A stretch of DNA of 64,000 nt. It comes from Rhizobiales bacterium Ga0077545 (lineage in GTDB: Bacteria; Pseudomonadota; Alphaproteobacteria; Rhizobiales; Methylopilaceae). The stretch spans positions 248,001-312,000 of the forward strand of contig LNEV01000009.1 of assembly GCA_001464335.1 (NCBI GenBank). The letters run 5' to 3'. The translations under genes were made by a program, and so were the position numbers. Of the stretch, positions 54,994 to 64,000 are shown one piece after another. The notes beneath the pieces were generated by a model, which saw nothing but the letters and a program-made list of their open reading frames with translations, did not search any database and was not told the DNA's origin. How positions within the stretch are numbered: the stretch's first letter is position 1; every line of letters starts with the position of its first letter.

Positions 54994-56793
54994 ATGCACC
55001 GCTACCGCACCCACACCTGCGGCCAGCTCCGAGAAGAGCACATTGGCCAGAATGTCCGGATTTCGGGCTGGGTGCACCGCATACGCGATCATGGCGGCGT
55101 GCTTTTCATCGACCTGCGCGACCATTACGGCCTGACGCAATGCGTGGCCGACCCGGATTCGGCCGCCTTCAAGGATGTCGAGAAGGTGCGCTCCGAATGG
55201 GTGGTGCGTTTCGAGGGACAGGTCCGCAAGCGTCCGCCAGGCACGGAGAACACCGAACTGCCGACCGGGCAGATCGAACTGTTCATCGGCGGCGTTGAAG
55301 TGCTCGGTCCCGCGGCCGAACTGCCGCTGCCCGTCTTCGGCGAGCCCGATTATCCCGAAGACATCCGCCTGCGCTATCGCTTCATCGATCTGCGCCGCGA
55401 GACGCTGCACAAGAACATCATGACCCGCACCAAGGTCGTCTCCTCCATGCGGCGGCGGATGACGGAGGCGGGCTTTACCGAGTTCGCGACGCCGATCCTG
55501 ACAGCCTCCTCGCCGGAAGGCGCGCGCGATTTCCTCGTGCCCTCGCGCATTCATCCCGGCAATTTCTACGCGCTGCCGCAGGCTCCGCAGCAGTACAAGC
55601 AGCTTCTGATGGTGGCGGGCTTCGACCGCTACTTCCAGATCGCGCCGTGCTTCCGCGACGAAGATCCGCGTGCCGACCGCCTGCCGGGCGAGTTCTACCA
55701 GCTCGATCTGGAAATGAGCTTTGTCGAGCAGGAAGACGTGTTCTCGACCATGGAGCCGGTGATCCGCGGCATCTTCGAGGAATTCGCGGAGGGCAAGCCG
55801 GTCACGCAGGACTTCCCACGCATTCCCTACGCCGAGGCCATGCTGAAATATGGCTCGGACAAGCCGGATCTGCGCAACCCGCTGGTCATCGTCGATGTCA
55901 GCTCGGTCTTTACGCGTGAAGACGTGACGTTCAACGCGTTCAAGAACGTCGTCGGGGGCGGCGGCGTCGTCCGCGCCATTCCGGCGCCGGGAGCGGGCTC
56001 CCAGCCGCGTTCGTTCTTCGACAAGCTGAACGACTGGGCGCGCGGCGAGGGCGCTCCGGGGCTCGGCTACATCGTGTTCGACGACGAGAGCGGCACGCTG
56101 ACGGGCAAGGGTCCGATTGCGAAATTCATTCCGGCCGAGGCACAGGCGGCTCTCGCCAGCGCGGCGGGCGTGGGTGCGGGCGATGCGCTGTTCTTCTCGG
56201 CGGGCGCGGAAGACAAGGCGGCCAAGCTGGCAGGCAATGCGCGCCTTCGCGTCGGCGAGGAACTGGGGCTCGTCGACAAGGACCGCTTCGAACTCGCCTG
56301 GATCGTCGATTTCCCGTTCTACGAATGGAACGAGGAAGAGAAGAAAGTCGATTTCTCGCACAACCCCTTCTCCATGCCGCAGGGCGGTCTCGATGCGCTC
56401 AATTCGCAGGAGCCGCTGACCATCAAGGCGTTTCAATACGATGTCGTCTGCAACGGGTATGAGATTGCCTCGGGCGGCATCCGCAACCATCGCCCGGAGG
56501 CCATGATCAAGGCGTTCGAGCTTGCGGGCTATGGCGAGGAGACGGTGATGGAGCGGTTCGGCGGCATGTACCGTGCCTTCCAGTACGGCGCGCCGCCGCA
56601 TGGCGGCATGGCGGCGGGCGTTGACCGCATGGTGATGCTCGTCTGCGGGGCGCAGAGCGTGCGCGAGATCGCGCTGTTCCCGATGAACCAGCGCGCCGAG
56701 GACATCCTGATGGGAGCGCCGGCTCCGGCGAGCCCGAAACAGCTTCGCGAACTGCATATTCGCGTCAATACCCCCGAACCGAAAGCGGGTTGA
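54994..56793 (+). CDS. aspS: Aspartyl-tRNA synthetase, probably non-discriminating
   Basis: 599 residues, bacterial-type AspRS with anticodon-binding OB fold (1-110), class II core with [15 protein letters not shown] (motif 2 region), a GAD insertion domain (about 300-420) and motif 3 [13 protein letters not shown]. The anticodon-domain loop reads HRIRDHGG: a histidine here is associated with enzymes that also charge tRNA-Asn, which then needs GatCAB amidation. Start ATG at 54994. The 187-base upstream region holds the promoter. Confidence 0.96.
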   Translation: MHRYRTHTCGQLREEHIGQNVRISGWVHRIRDHGGVLFIDLRDHYGLTQCVADPDSAAFKDVEKVRSEWVVRFEGQVRKRPPGTENTELPTGQIELFIGGVEVLGPAAELPLPVFGEPDYPEDIRLRYRFIDLRRETLHKNIMTRTKVVSSMRRRMTEAGFTEFATPILTASSPEGARDFLVPSRIHPGNFYALPQAPQQYKQLLMVAGFDRYFQIAPCFRDEDPRADRLPGEFYQLDLEMSFVEQEDVFSTMEPVIRGIFEEFAEGKPVTQDFPRIPYAEAMLKYGSDKPDLRNPLVIVDVSSVFTREDVTFNAFKNVVGGGGVVRAIPAPGAGSQPRSFFDKLNDWARGEGAPGLGYIVFDDESGTLTGKGPIAKFIPAEAQAALASAAGVGAGDALFFSAGAEDKAAKLAGNARLRVGEELGLVDKDRFELAWIVDFPFYEWNEEEKKVDFSHNPFSMPQGGLDALNSQEPLTIKAFQYDVVCNGYEIASGGIRNHRPEAMIKAFELAGYGEETVMERFGGMYRAFQYGAPPHGGMAAGVDRMVMLVCGAQSVREIALFPMNQRAEDILMGAPAPASPKQLRELHIRVNTPEPKAG

Positions 56794-56797
56794 GTTC

Positions 56798-59089
56798 ATG
56801 GCCTCCAACGTTTCCGACGATCTGAAAAAAGCGGCACTGGCGTTCCATCGGCTGCCGCGCCCGGGCAAGCTTGAAGTGGTGCCCTCGAAGCCGCTCAGCA
56901 CGCAGCGCGATCTCGCGCTGGCCTACACGCCGGGCGTTGCGGCCGTCTGCGAGACGATTGCCGAAAATCCGGAAGAGGCCGCGTCGCTGACCGGCCGCCA
57001 GAACCTCGTCGGCGTCATTACGAACGGCACGGCGGTTCTCGGCCTCGGAAACATCGGTCCGCTGGCCTCGAAGCCGGTGATGGAGGGCAAGGCCGTTCTC
57101 TTCAAGAAGTTCGCGGGCATCGACGTGTTCGACATCGAGGTCGCGGAAACCGACCCGGAGCGCCTCGTCAATGTGGTCGCGGCTCTGGAGCCGACGTTCG
57201 GCGGCATCAACCTTGAAGACATCAAGGCGCCGGAATGCTTCGAGGTCGAGGAGAAGCTGAAAGAACGGATGAAAATTCCGGTCTTCCACGACGACCAGCA
57301 CGGCACCGCGATCATCGTCGCGGCTGCCATCGTCAATGCGCTGGAACTCGCCGGAAAGAAGCTGTCCGATGTGAAGATCGTGACGTCCGGTGCGGGTGCG
57401 GCGGCAACCGCCAGCCTCAATCTTCTCGTGTCCATGGGCGCGAAACGCGAGAACATCTGGGTCACCGACATCGACGGCGTGGTCTATGAAGGCCGCAACA
57501 CGCTGATGAACAAGTGGACCTCGGTGTACGCGCAGAAGACCAAGGCGCGCACGCTCGCGGACGTCATCGACGACGCCGACATTTTCCTCGGCGTGTCGGC
57601 GGGCGGGGTGCTGAAGCAGGAGATGCTGAAGGGCATGGCTGCGCGGCCGCTCATTATGGCTCTTGCCAATCCGACGCCTGAAATCATGCCCGATCTCGCC
57701 CGCGCCGTGCGTCCGGATGCGATGATCTGCACCGGCCGGTCCGATTTCCCGAACCAGGTCAACAACGTCCTCTGCTTCCCCTTCATCTTCCGCGGCGCGC
57801 TCGATGCGGGCGCGACGACGATCAATGAAGAGATGAAGCAGGCAGCCGTGAACGCCATTGCGCTTCTCGCGCGCGAGGCCTCGTCCGACGTGGTGGCGCG
57901 CACCTATGGCGGCGAGTTTGCCAGCTTCGGGCCCGAAAGCCTGATCCCCAACGCGTTCGACCCGCGCCTCATCCTGCGTATAGCGCCTGCGGTTGCGAAG
58001 GCGGCCATGGAATCGGGTGTCGCGACGAAGCCGATCGCGGATTTCGAAGCCTACAAGGACAGCCTCCACCGCTTCGTCTATCGCTCGGGCTTTGTGATGA
58101 AGCCGATTTTCGCCGCGGCCAAGGAAAGCCCGCGCCGCGTGATCTATGCCGAAGGCGAGGACGAGCGCACGTTGCGCGCCGCCCAGATCGTGATCGAGGA
58201 GGGCGTTGCCCAGCCGATCCTGATCGGCCGTCCGCAGGTTATCGAGACCCGCCTGAAGAGGTTCGGCCTGTCGGTACGGATGGGCACCGATTTCGACGTG
58301 GTCAACCCGGAAGACGATCCGCGTTACCGCGATTACGTCGCCCTTTACCTCGAACGCGCCGGCCGCCGCGGCGTAACGCCGGATCTGGCCCGCACCATCG
58401 TGCGTACGGATTCCACGGTTATCGCGGCGCTTTCGGTTCTGCGCGGCGATGCGGACGCGATGATCTGCGGTCTGGAAGGCCGTTATCCGAGCCATCTGGA
58501 GACGATCAACGACGTCATCGGCAGGCTGCCGGGCGTCTCCGATTATGCGGCGATTTCGCTGCTCATCACGAGCCGTGGCGCGCTGTTCATCGGGGACACC
58601 TATGTGAGCCTTGAGCCGACGGCGGCGCAGATCGTGGAAAAGGTGCGCCTTGGCGCCTCGGTCGTCCGCCGTTTCGGCCTCGAACCGAAGATCGCGCTTC
58701 TCAGCCATGCCAATTTCGGTTCGCGCGGTTCGGCCTCCTCGCGCAAGATGCGCGAGGCGCTCGAGATCGTGCATCGCGACTATCCGGACCTTGAAGTCGA
58801 TGGTGAGATGAACGCCGATCTGGCGCTCTCGCAGGAACTGCGCGACCGCGTTCTTCCGTCCTCGCGGCTGCGTGGCGATGCCAATCTGCTCATCATGCCC
58901 GATCTCGATGCGGCGAAGATTTCCGCACAGCTCGTCTCCGCAATGGATGGCTCGCTGCCGATCGGCCCGATCCTCGTCGGCGCGGCGCGTCCGGCGCAGA
59001 TCGTGACCTCGACGACGACACCGCGCGGCCTCGTCAACGTGACGGCATTTGCGGTGTCGGAAGCGCAGAGCGGTCACGTCACGCTCTGA
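56798..59089 (+). CDS. maeB: NADP-dependent malic enzyme with C-terminal PTA-like domain
   Basis: 763 residues. The N-terminal malic enzyme part (1-425) has [27 protein letters not shown] and [15 protein letters not shown], including the metal and substrate sites. The C-terminal part (about 440-763) is a phosphotransacetylase-like domain ([16 protein letters not shown]), non-catalytic and regulatory in characterised members. The enzyme decarboxylates malate to pyruvate and gives NADPH. It starts 4 nt after aspS. Confidence 0.95.
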   Translation: MASNVSDDLKKAALAFHRLPRPGKLEVVPSKPLSTQRDLALAYTPGVAAVCETIAENPEEAASLTGRQNLVGVITNGTAVLGLGNIGPLASKPVMEGKAVLFKKFAGIDVFDIEVAETDPERLVNVVAALEPTFGGINLEDIKAPECFEVEEKLKERMKIPVFHDDQHGTAIIVAAAIVNALELAGKKLSDVKIVTSGAGAAATASLNLLVSMGAKRENIWVTDIDGVVYEGRNTLMNKWTSVYAQKTKARTLADVIDDADIFLGVSAGGVLKQEMLKGMAARPLIMALANPTPEIMPDLARAVRPDAMICTGRSDFPNQVNNVLCFPFIFRGALDAGATTINEEMKQAAVNAIALLAREASSDVVARTYGGEFASFGPESLIPNAFDPRLILRIAPAVAKAAMESGVATKPIADFEAYKDSLHRFVYRSGFVMKPIFAAAKESPRRVIYAEGEDERTLRAAQIVIEEGVAQPILIGRPQVIETRLKRFGLSVRMGTDFDVVNPEDDPRYRDYVALYLERAGRRGVTPDLARTIVRTDSTVIAALSVLRGDADAMICGLEGRYPSHLETINDVIGRLPGVSDYAAISLLITSRGALFIGDTYVSLEPTAAQIVEKVRLGASVVRRFGLEPKIALLSHANFGSRGSASSRKMREALEIVHRDYPDLEVDGEMNADLALSQELRDRVLPSSRLRGDANLLIMPDLDAAKISAQLVSAMDGSLPIGPILVGAARPAQIVTSTTTPRGLVNVTAFAVSEAQSGHVTL

Positions 59090-59108
59090 CAAGGCAAGGG
59101 AAGGCGGG

Positions 59109-60014
59109 TCAGCCCGCCTTCTGCACGGCTTCCCGGACCATGCGGGTCGTATATTCGACGTCCTGCACGATCGGGAGGCTGTCCTCGATGCCGAGGTGCT
59201 GGACCGAATAGGCGGACGCCGCCCGTGCGAAGCGGAAATGGTCCGCCCAGATCGCATAGGGCTTCGACAGCCAGGAATACATGTAGGCGCCGTGGAAGAT
59301 GTCGCCCGCGCCGTTGGTGTCGATGACGCGCTCGGACGGGATCGCCAGAGCAGGCATTTCCTGCGCCAAGCCCTTTTCGTCGTACCAGACCACACCGCGC
59401 TCACCGAGCGTCACGGCGCCGATCTTGCAGCCGCGCTGCTTCAGATAGTCGAGCATTTCGTAGGGCGTCAGCTTCATCTGCTCGCACATGCGCTCCGACA
59501 CGACCGCCGCGTCGATGAAGTGCAGAAGCTCCTCGGTGTTCTCGCGAACTCCCCCGCCGTCGAGCGAGGTGAAGATGCCCGCTTCACGGCATGCGCGGGC
59601 GTAGTGCAAAGCGGCGTCCGGCTGATGCCCGTCGAGGTGCAAAGCGCGGCAGCCGTTCAGGTTCAGAACAGGGAAGGGGTGCAGGTGATCGTCGTCCCGA
59701 CACCGGACGATGGCGCGTTTGCCGTCGTTCGGCATGATGAAGGACAGGGAGGCCTCCCGCACTTTGCGCGAATGCAGCGGAATTGAGTAACGCGAGGCCA
59801 TGTCGCGGAACATGCGCGACAGCCAGTCGTCGCCCAGAGTGGTCAGAAGATCGGGCACGATGCCCAGCTTGGCGCAGCAGAATGCGGCCGTAACGGCATT
59901 GCCGCCGAAGCTGACCGCGTAATCATCGGCCAGCGTCTTCTCGTCGCCGGTGGGGATGTGGTCGCAGACGAAGGTGATGTCGATATAGGTATGGCCGATG
60001 AAAAGCGCCTGCAT
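59109..60014 (-). CDS. PfkB family carbohydrate/nucleoside kinase
   Basis: 301 residues. Ribokinase fold: N-terminal GGNAVTAAFCCAKLG, and C-terminal DTNGAGDIFHGAYMY with the catalytic aspartate. In most relatives the last block reads DTxGAGDxF, so the site is intact. It should phosphorylate a sugar or nucleoside, but the substrate is not evident. It converges on maeB, with a GC hairpin (59101-59120) covering the two stop regions, and is divergent from the EAL gene. Confidence 0.9.
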   Translation of the reverse strand: MQALFIGHTYIDITFVCDHIPTGDEKTLADDYAVSFGGNAVTAAFCCAKLGIVPDLLTTLGDDWLSRMFRDMASRYSIPLHSRKVREASLSFIMPNDGKRAIVRCRDDDHLHPFPVLNLNGCRALHLDGHQPDAALHYARACREAGIFTSLDGGGVRENTEELLHFIDAAVVSERMCEQMKLTPYEMLDYLKQRGCKIGAVTLGERGVVWYDEKGLAQEMPALAIPSERVIDTNGAGDIFHGAYMYSWLSKPYAIWADHFRFARAASAYSVQHLGIEDSLPIVQDVEYTTRMVREAVQKAG

Positions 60015-60101
60015 TCTTCCCCTCCGATGATCCGCGAGATCGCCATGTAAGTAATTCCCGCGGCGATTTATTTAGCTGCAATTAACGTCCTTTGAGGCTT
60101 A

Positions 60102-61757
60102 GTGCGTGTTGAGTTTTTCGAGGGCACTAACGTTTTGCGGCGCCAATCCAACAGGTGGAAGTTTGCCCTTCTTGCCGCTGCCCTCGCAGTAACCCCTCTT
60201 ATTGGCCTGAATCTGCTGCTTTGGCTGAACATTACGGCCAATGGCCGGGTGGATATCGAATATGCCGCCGAGCGCATGCTCGGGCAGGCGGAAGCGCAGC
60301 TGGACACGGCGATGACACAGCTCGTGGCCGTTTCCATGAAGCTTGAGGATGCTTCCTGTTCGCATGATGTCATGGAGCTGCTTGGGCAGGCCATCGTCAA
60401 GGCGCCGACCATCAGCGATATCACGGTCATGAACCAGGCCGGGACGCCGGTCTGCTCCCCGAGCGGAAATCCGCGTGTGATCCGAGCGGTTTCACCGGCG
60501 AACGACACAGCCAACAAGGATGTGAAGTTCTTTCTGGTCGATTTCGGAGCCGATGGCGGCGCGCGCTCGATCCAGTTTCTGTGGCGCCTGCCGGACGGGT
60601 GGAGCGTTTCCTTCCTGATTCCCGGAGAAAGGCTTCTGCCGGCAGTCGTCTTGGGCCGTCTGCAGGCGGATTTTGTCGCTCAGGTGAAGCTCGTCGATGG
60701 CTCCCATGTCGCCGCCCAGCTCTCGCGGGACACGATGTCGGCTGAAGGCATCGCGGCGTTCGAGGTGAGGACCGTCTCCAGCCGTTACCCCGTCTCGATG
60801 TCGGTGTCGGTGCCATCGTCTGCGCTGTGGGACAGCTACCGGGAACTGTTTTTGTGGGGCAATGCCGGCGGTGCCGTGCTGGCACTGTTGATCATTGCCG
60901 GCGCTTTCGCGGTGAACCGCCAGATGGAAGGTCCCGCGCGCCAGATCGAGAATTCGCTGCGGCGGGGTGAGTTCATTCCCTATTACCAGCCCGTCATGGA
61001 CATCCATACCGGCAAGCTGCTCGGATGCGAGGTGCTGGTGCGGCGCAAACGGGCCGACGGCTCGGTCGATTCGCCCGGCTCGTTCATTCCGTTGGTGGAG
61101 GCGACGGGGCAGATTTTCGAGATCACCCGCAGCATGATGGTGCAGGCGCGGGACGAACTCGGGCCGTATTACTCCGCGCGTCCCAATCTCAAGGTCTCGT
61201 TCAACCTGGTCGCCGCGCATTTCGACGACGAACAGATCGTCTCCGATTTGAGCGAGATATTCGAGGGCGCACAGGTCAAGACGAACCAGATCGTCCTTGA
61301 GGTTACGGAGCGCCAGCCGCTTCCGAACCTTGCATCGGCGCGTGTCATCATTGCCAAACTTCAGGAATTGGGCGCGCGCATTGCGCTGGACGACGTCGGG
61401 ACGGGCCATGGCGGCATGTCCTATCTGCTCAAGCTCGGCGTCGACCAGATGAAGATGGACAAGCTGTTCGTCGACGCGATCGGCACCGACCGTTATTCCA
61501 CGGCCATCATCGACACGCTGGTGAAGCTTGCGGCCGACCTCAACATCGAGTTCGTGGCCGAGGGCGTGGAGACGTTCGAACAGGTTGCCTATCTGCGCGA
61601 ACACGGCGTTCACGCGGCGCAGGGCTATGTGTTCTCTCCGCCACTGCCCGGGCCGCTGTTTCTCAACCTGATTGCGGCGCTGCATCCTGTGCGGGAAACT
61701 GCTCCCGGACGGGTGAAGAAGGCGATTCGTGGCGGCGACGTCGACGCTGCCGCCTGA
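60102..61757 (+). CDS. CSS-motif / EAL-domain c-di-GMP phosphodiesterase
   Basis: 551 residues. Membrane helix (about 19-40), a periplasmic domain with the CSS-type ASCS motif (about 86-90) and a second cysteine in PVCSPSG, a second membrane helix (GGAVLALLIIAGAFAVN), then an EAL domain (about 285-530). EAL residues are intact: GCEVLVR, FNLVAAHF, VLEVTER, ALDDVGTG, KMDKLFV and VAEGVET. CSS-EAL proteins sense periplasmic redox state through the DsbA/B system and degrade c-di-GMP. Start GTG at 60102 with TGAGG upstream. Confidence 0.92.
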   Translation: MRVEFFEGTNVLRRQSNRWKFALLAAALAVTPLIGLNLLLWLNITANGRVDIEYAAERMLGQAEAQLDTAMTQLVAVSMKLEDASCSHDVMELLGQAIVKAPTISDITVMNQAGTPVCSPSGNPRVIRAVSPANDTANKDVKFFLVDFGADGGARSIQFLWRLPDGWSVSFLIPGERLLPAVVLGRLQADFVAQVKLVDGSHVAAQLSRDTMSAEGIAAFEVRTVSSRYPVSMSVSVPSSALWDSYRELFLWGNAGGAVLALLIIAGAFAVNRQMEGPARQIENSLRRGEFIPYYQPVMDIHTGKLLGCEVLVRRKRADGSVDSPGSFIPLVEATGQIFEITRSMMVQARDELGPYYSARPNLKVSFNLVAAHFDDEQIVSDLSEIFEGAQVKTNQIVLEVTERQPLPNLASARVIIAKLQELGARIALDDVGTGHGGMSYLLKLGVDQMKMDKLFVDAIGTDRYSTAIIDTLVKLAADLNIEFVAEGVETFEQVAYLREHGVHAAQGYVFSPPLPGPLFLNLIAALHPVRETAPGRVKKAIRGGDVDAAA

Positions 61758-61852
61758 AAACGGCGCCATCCGGCGGTCATGTCCGCAAATTGCCGCGATT
61801 GATGCGGAAAAGGCTGGCTTGAGGGTAGCTGACTAACTCTAAGGGGAAATCC

Positions 61853-62170
61853 ATGATCCGAATTCTTGCTCTCAGCACCGCGCTGTTCGCCGCGGGCTTT
61901 ACATCGCAGGCTTCAGCTCAGGACGGCCTTGTCGGCGGTCTTCTGGGGGCGGGCGCAGGCGCCGTTCTCGGCGGCGCGATCACGGGCAAAGCCGGCGGGG
62001 CGGCGGCCGGTGCGATCATCGGCGGCGCGACGGGCGCCATCATCGGCAGCGAGTCCGATCGTCGCCGTTATCGCTCACGTCGCGAAGGCTTCTATTTCAA
62101 TTCGCGCGGCCGCTGCTTCTACGAATATCCGAACGGCGAAGTCACTCGCGTTGCCAACCGGCCCTGCTGA
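61853..62170 (+). CDS. Glycine-zipper small envelope protein
   Basis: 105 residues. Signal peptide (ILALSTALFAAGFTSQASAQ), then a glycine-zipper segment (GLLGAGAGAVLGGAITG, continuing through GAIIGGATGAIIG) typical of the 2TM glycine-zipper family. The C-terminus is basic and aromatic (RRRYRSRREGFYF) with two cysteines (GRCFYE, RPC). Probably outer-membrane or periplasmic. AAGGGG lies about 6 nt before the ATG, and a terminator follows. Confidence 0.85.
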   Translation: MIRILALSTALFAAGFTSQASAQDGLVGGLLGAGAGAVLGGAITGKAGGAAAGAIIGGATGAIIGSESDRRRYRSRREGFYFNSRGRCFYEYPNGEVTRVANRPC

Positions 62171-62187
62171 GCGCCGGTCTCCGTGTG

Positions 62188-62216
62188 AAAAAGGCGCCCT
62201 CGGGGCGCCTTTTTTG
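62188..62216. terminator. Bidirectional intrinsic terminator
   Basis: AAAAAGGCGCC, loop CTCGG, GGCGCCTTTTT: 11-bp stem with A- and T-runs between the glycine-zipper gene and the convergent CoA-binding gene. Confidence 0.92.
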
Positions 62217-62224
62217 TTTTCGGA

Positions 62225-62653
62225 TCAGAGCCCGAGCCGGGGCATTTCCACCCGCGGGCATCGATCCTGAACGAAGGTGACGCCAGCCGCGCGGGCCTTT
62301 TCGGCGGCTTCGTCGTTGACGATGCCCAGCTGGAGCCAGATCACCGAGGGACGATCCTTAAGGGCGAGAACCTCGTCGACGATCCCGGGCGCCGCGTCGG
62401 CGGGGCGGAAGACATCGACCATGTCGATCTTCTCGGGAATGTCCGCCAGCGACGCATACACCGTCTCGCCGTTGATCTCCTGACCGGCGGCGCCGGGGTT
62501 GATCGGGATCACCCGATATCCCTTCTGCTGCAGAAAGGCGCCGACATAATTGGACGGCTTTTCCGGGTTCGTGCTCGCGCCGATCAGGGCAATGACACGC
62601 ACTTTCTCAAATATTGAGCGGATATCGGCGTCGCTCAGACCGTCATTCGACAT
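62225..62653 (-). CDS. CoA-binding domain protein
   Basis: 142 residues, single Rossmann-type CoA-binding domain. IALIGASTNPEKPSNYVG, YRVIPINPG, VDVFRPADAAP and VIWLQLGI are the family blocks; the cysteine in QDRCPRVE is the widely conserved C-terminal residue. Members bind CoA or are persulfide-related; the physiological role is unclear. Located upstream of rplM in this order. Confidence 0.9.
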   Translation of the reverse strand: MSNDGLSDADIRSIFEKVRVIALIGASTNPEKPSNYVGAFLQQKGYRVIPINPGAAGQEINGETVYASLADIPEKIDMVDVFRPADAAPGIVDEVLALKDRPSVIWLQLGIVNDEAAEKARAAGVTFVQDRCPRVEMPRLGL

Positions 62654-62667
62654 TACGCATCCTTGTG

Positions 62668-63255
62668 TTAGCGGCCGATCGCGGCGCGCAGGTCTTCTAT
62701 ATAAGGAGCCGCGATCTCCCGGTTTCCCGGCAGGGGCTCAAACTCCGCCAGAGCGGAGAACTGTCTCTTCAGTTCGTCCAGCGCCCGGACCTTCTCATCG
62801 GCGCTGAGGGCGGCGTTGCGCTCTATGTCGCGCAGGGCACCCTTTTCGTGACTCGCGAGATCGAGAGACCCCGTGATGTCGGCCCCGGCGAGAACCAGCG
62901 AAATCGTGTGGCTCGTTCTCGCCCAGTCGCCATAGGTAGAAAAGCCGAACTGCGAAACAAGGGCTTCGGCCTGTGCTTCATGAGCGGGATCGCGAAGAAG
63001 AGCGGCGAAAAGCAGCGAGAGGTCGTTGTCCGGTGGCCGCTCGCCGGTGAGGTCGATCTGGCGCGCGAAGGCCAGCATCGGCGGAACGCTGGACAGAAAG
63101 CGCTCGATGCGCTCCGGGGTCAGCGGGATCTGCGAGGGACGGGTGTCCGCACGTTCGGTTGTTTCCCAGCCGACCGATGCGGGAAGGGTTGTCTGCGCGG
63201 CAGCCGGCGCAAGCCAGCCCAGCGCGAGAAGGAAGGCGAATGCAGAGACAGGCAT
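62668..63255 (-). CDS. Hypothetical periplasmic protein
   Basis: 195 residues. Signal peptide (PVSAFAFLLALGWLAPAAAQ) followed by an all-helical domain (PERIERFLSSVPPMLAF, YGDWARTSHTISLVLAG, DEKVRALDELKRQFSALAEF) without cysteines. It lies 14 nt upstream of the CoA-binding gene on the same strand, so co-transcription is likely. I cannot assign a domain. Start ATG at 63255 follows a weak GCGGA site. Confidence 0.8.
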   Translation of the reverse strand: MPVSAFAFLLALGWLAPAAAQTTLPASVGWETTERADTRPSQIPLTPERIERFLSSVPPMLAFARQIDLTGERPPDNDLSLLFAALLRDPAHEAQAEALVSQFGFSTYGDWARTSHTISLVLAGADITGSLDLASHEKGALRDIERNAALSADEKVRALDELKRQFSALAEFEPLPGNREIAAPYIEDLRAAIGR

Positions 63256-63387
63256 TTTAAATCCGCAATGTGCCAATCAGATTCACCACCCCGGAACTTC
63301 ATGGCCCAGCGGCGGATTTCGGGCAACCCTCCCATTCTGCGGAACGCTGCGATCTTCTGTGCGTTTCCCGGTAATAAGGAGATGTCT

Positions 63388-63669
63388 ATGTCCGTGACCT
63401 TCATTCTTCGCAGCGAACCCAATCCGGGCGAAGTGACCGTGCGCCTTTATCACGATGCGGGGGCCGTCCTTGGCACAGTGAGCGCGCCTGGCGGCCTTGA
63501 GGGCACACACACGGCGGCGGAGGCCGATCATGACGGAATGCTGGGCGCGCATCAGGCGCTTGCCTCGGCAATCGAGATTGCGTCCGATCATGGCGGGGTC
63601 GTCGGTGTGATCGACAACGAGAACATCTGGAAAGAAGAATGGGGCGTTCTCGAGCGCGAAAGCCGCTAA
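63388..63669 (+). CDS. Conserved hypothetical protein
   Basis: 93 residues, acidic, soluble, no signal peptide. It starts MSVTFILRSEPNPGEVTVRLY and holds an HDAGAVLG segment, a helical AAEADHDGMLGAHQALASAIEIA stretch and a WKEEWGV end. No recognised domain. AAGGAG 6 nt before the ATG at 63388 decides the start over the ATG at 63382. It is followed by a hairpin with a T-run and then by rplM. Confidence 0.75.
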   Translation: MSVTFILRSEPNPGEVTVRLYHDAGAVLGTVSAPGGLEGTHTAAEADHDGMLGAHQALASAIEIASDHGGVVGVIDNENIWKEEWGVLERESR

Positions 63670-63686
63670 AATCAGCGCTTCCAGAG

Positions 63687-63711
63687 GGGGTATTTTAATA
63701 CCATTTTTTTA
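63687..63711 (+). terminator. Weak intrinsic terminator before rplM
   Basis: GGTATT, TT, AATACC palindrome (63689-63702) followed by ATTTTTTT. The stem is AT-rich but the T-run is strong. Confidence 0.6.
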
Positions 63712-63734
63712 AACGATTGATATCGCTATATAAT
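63706..63734 (+). promoter_or_regulatory. rplM: Candidate rplM promoter
   Basis: A perfect TATAAT at 63729-63734 in an AT-rich stretch, 96 nt before the rplM ATG. The -35 element is weak and overlaps the T-run of the preceding terminator. Confidence 0.5.
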
Positions 63735-63830
63735 ATGGCGCGATGTGGCGTTGATTTCCTGATGCCCGTTCTGTAGACACATCCCGAACGGTCGCGTGGA
63801 GCGGCCCGTGCCTTTTTCAGGGAATATTCC

Positions 63831-64000
63831 ATGTCTACCTTTTCGGCCAAGCCAGCCGATGTTGAGAAGAAGTGGGTCATCATCGACGCCTCCGGGCTCG
63901 TTGTCGGCCGCCTTGCCTCGATCATCGCGCTTCGCCTGCGCGGCAAGCATCGCGCCACCTTCACGCCCCATGTCGACACGGGCGACAACATCATCGTGAT
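63831..64000 (+). CDS. rplM: 50S ribosomal protein L13, 5' part
   Basis: The first 56 codons of L13 are present before the window ends: [19 protein letters not shown], then [19 protein letters not shown] and [13 protein letters not shown], which agree with the L13 family throughout. L13 binds 23S rRNA early in large-subunit assembly. A rpsI gene is expected directly downstream. Confidence 0.95.
   Translation, partial: MSTFSAKPADVEKKWVIIDASGLVVGRLASIIALRLRGKHRATFTPHVDTGDNIIV

Noticed and set aside
59101-59120. GC hairpin between maeB and the PfkB kinase gene as an intrinsic terminator
   Set aside because: The stem is good (AAGGCGGG/CCCGCCTT) but neither strand has a T-run, so efficient intrinsic termination is unlikely.
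56765-59404. 879-codon open frame on the minus strand opposite maeB
   Set aside because: It is a shadow of the malic enzyme gene in a high-GC genome, with arginine-rich composition and no domain.
1-64000. CRISPR arrays, tRNA/rRNA genes, insertion sequences and prophage genes
   Set aside because: No regularly spaced direct repeats, no tRNA-like T-loop/acceptor patterns and no transposase, integrase or phage structural proteins were seen.

Overview
The window looks like core chromosome of an alphaproteobacterium of the order Hyphomicrobiales (Rhizobiales). The evidence is GC-rich coding with strong third-position G/C, the order pleD-rpmG, the run rnr-topA-dprA-plsY-pyrC-pyrB-ruvX, the cluster fabD-fabG-acpP-fabF-mltG-yicC-gmk, the string lptF-lptG-lptD-pdxA-rsmA, and the series hdaA-ppk1-ppx ... 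rnd-aspS. A genus cannot be named from the sequence alone. I see no rRNA, tRNA, prophage, insertion sequence or CRISPR array.

Layout. 1-7.5 kb: 3' end of the diguanylate cyclase gene pleD, a candidate small RNA, rpmG, a NUDIX hydrolase, a DUF983 protein, rnr and topA. 7.6-13.4 kb: a small conserved ORF, then dprA-plsY-pyrC-like-pyrB on the minus strand with stop/start overlaps, two related tyrosine/glycine-rich secreted proteins, and ruvX. 13.4-17.5 kb is the most accessory-looking part: a small hypothetical gene, a secreted HSL-type esterase, a DUF1127 protein, a TetR regulator with a target membrane-protein gene, a hexanucleotide microsatellite and a lipoprotein. 17.5-24.4 kb: the fatty-acid synthesis cluster followed by mltG, yicC and gmk. 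24.5-32.8 kb: a membrane-anchored GDPD phosphodiesterase, converging on the LPS-export/ribosome-maturation operon. 32.9-39.1 kb: leucyl aminopeptidase, DNA polymerase III chi, a YeeE-type thiosulfate transporter, a periplasmic sulfurtransferase and an ABC-F ATPase. 39.2-44.6 kb: a FecR-domain protein with an extreme His/Gly/Arg tail, ndk, a TerC-family protein, small secreted proteins and purM-purN. 44.7-50.8 kb: CDP-alcohol phosphatidyltransferase, AI-2E-family permease, hdaA, ppk1 and ppx. 50.9-61.8 kb: a chemoreceptor, an ATPase, rnd, aspS, malic enzyme, a PfkB kinase and a CSS-motif/EAL phosphodiesterase. 61.8-64 kb: small envelope and hypothetical genes and the start of rplM.

Functional threads. 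Envelope building dominates: fatty acids (fab), phospholipid (plsY, phosphatidyltransferase, GDPD), peptidoglycan (mltG) and LPS export (lptDFG). Nucleotide synthesis is represented by pyrB, a pyrC-like gene, purM, purN, gmk and ndk. Two c-di-GMP enzymes, PleD and the EAL protein, lie at opposite ends. ppk1/ppx (polyphosphate) and hdaA (DnaA inactivation) sit together.

I did not find a clearly new multi-gene system. The best leads are the TetR/membrane-protein module with two matching operators and an adjacent microsatellite, the FecR protein with a His/RG-rich tail, the candidate sRNA downstream of pleD, the metal-site-degenerate dihydroorotase homologue, and the palindromic intergenic elements.
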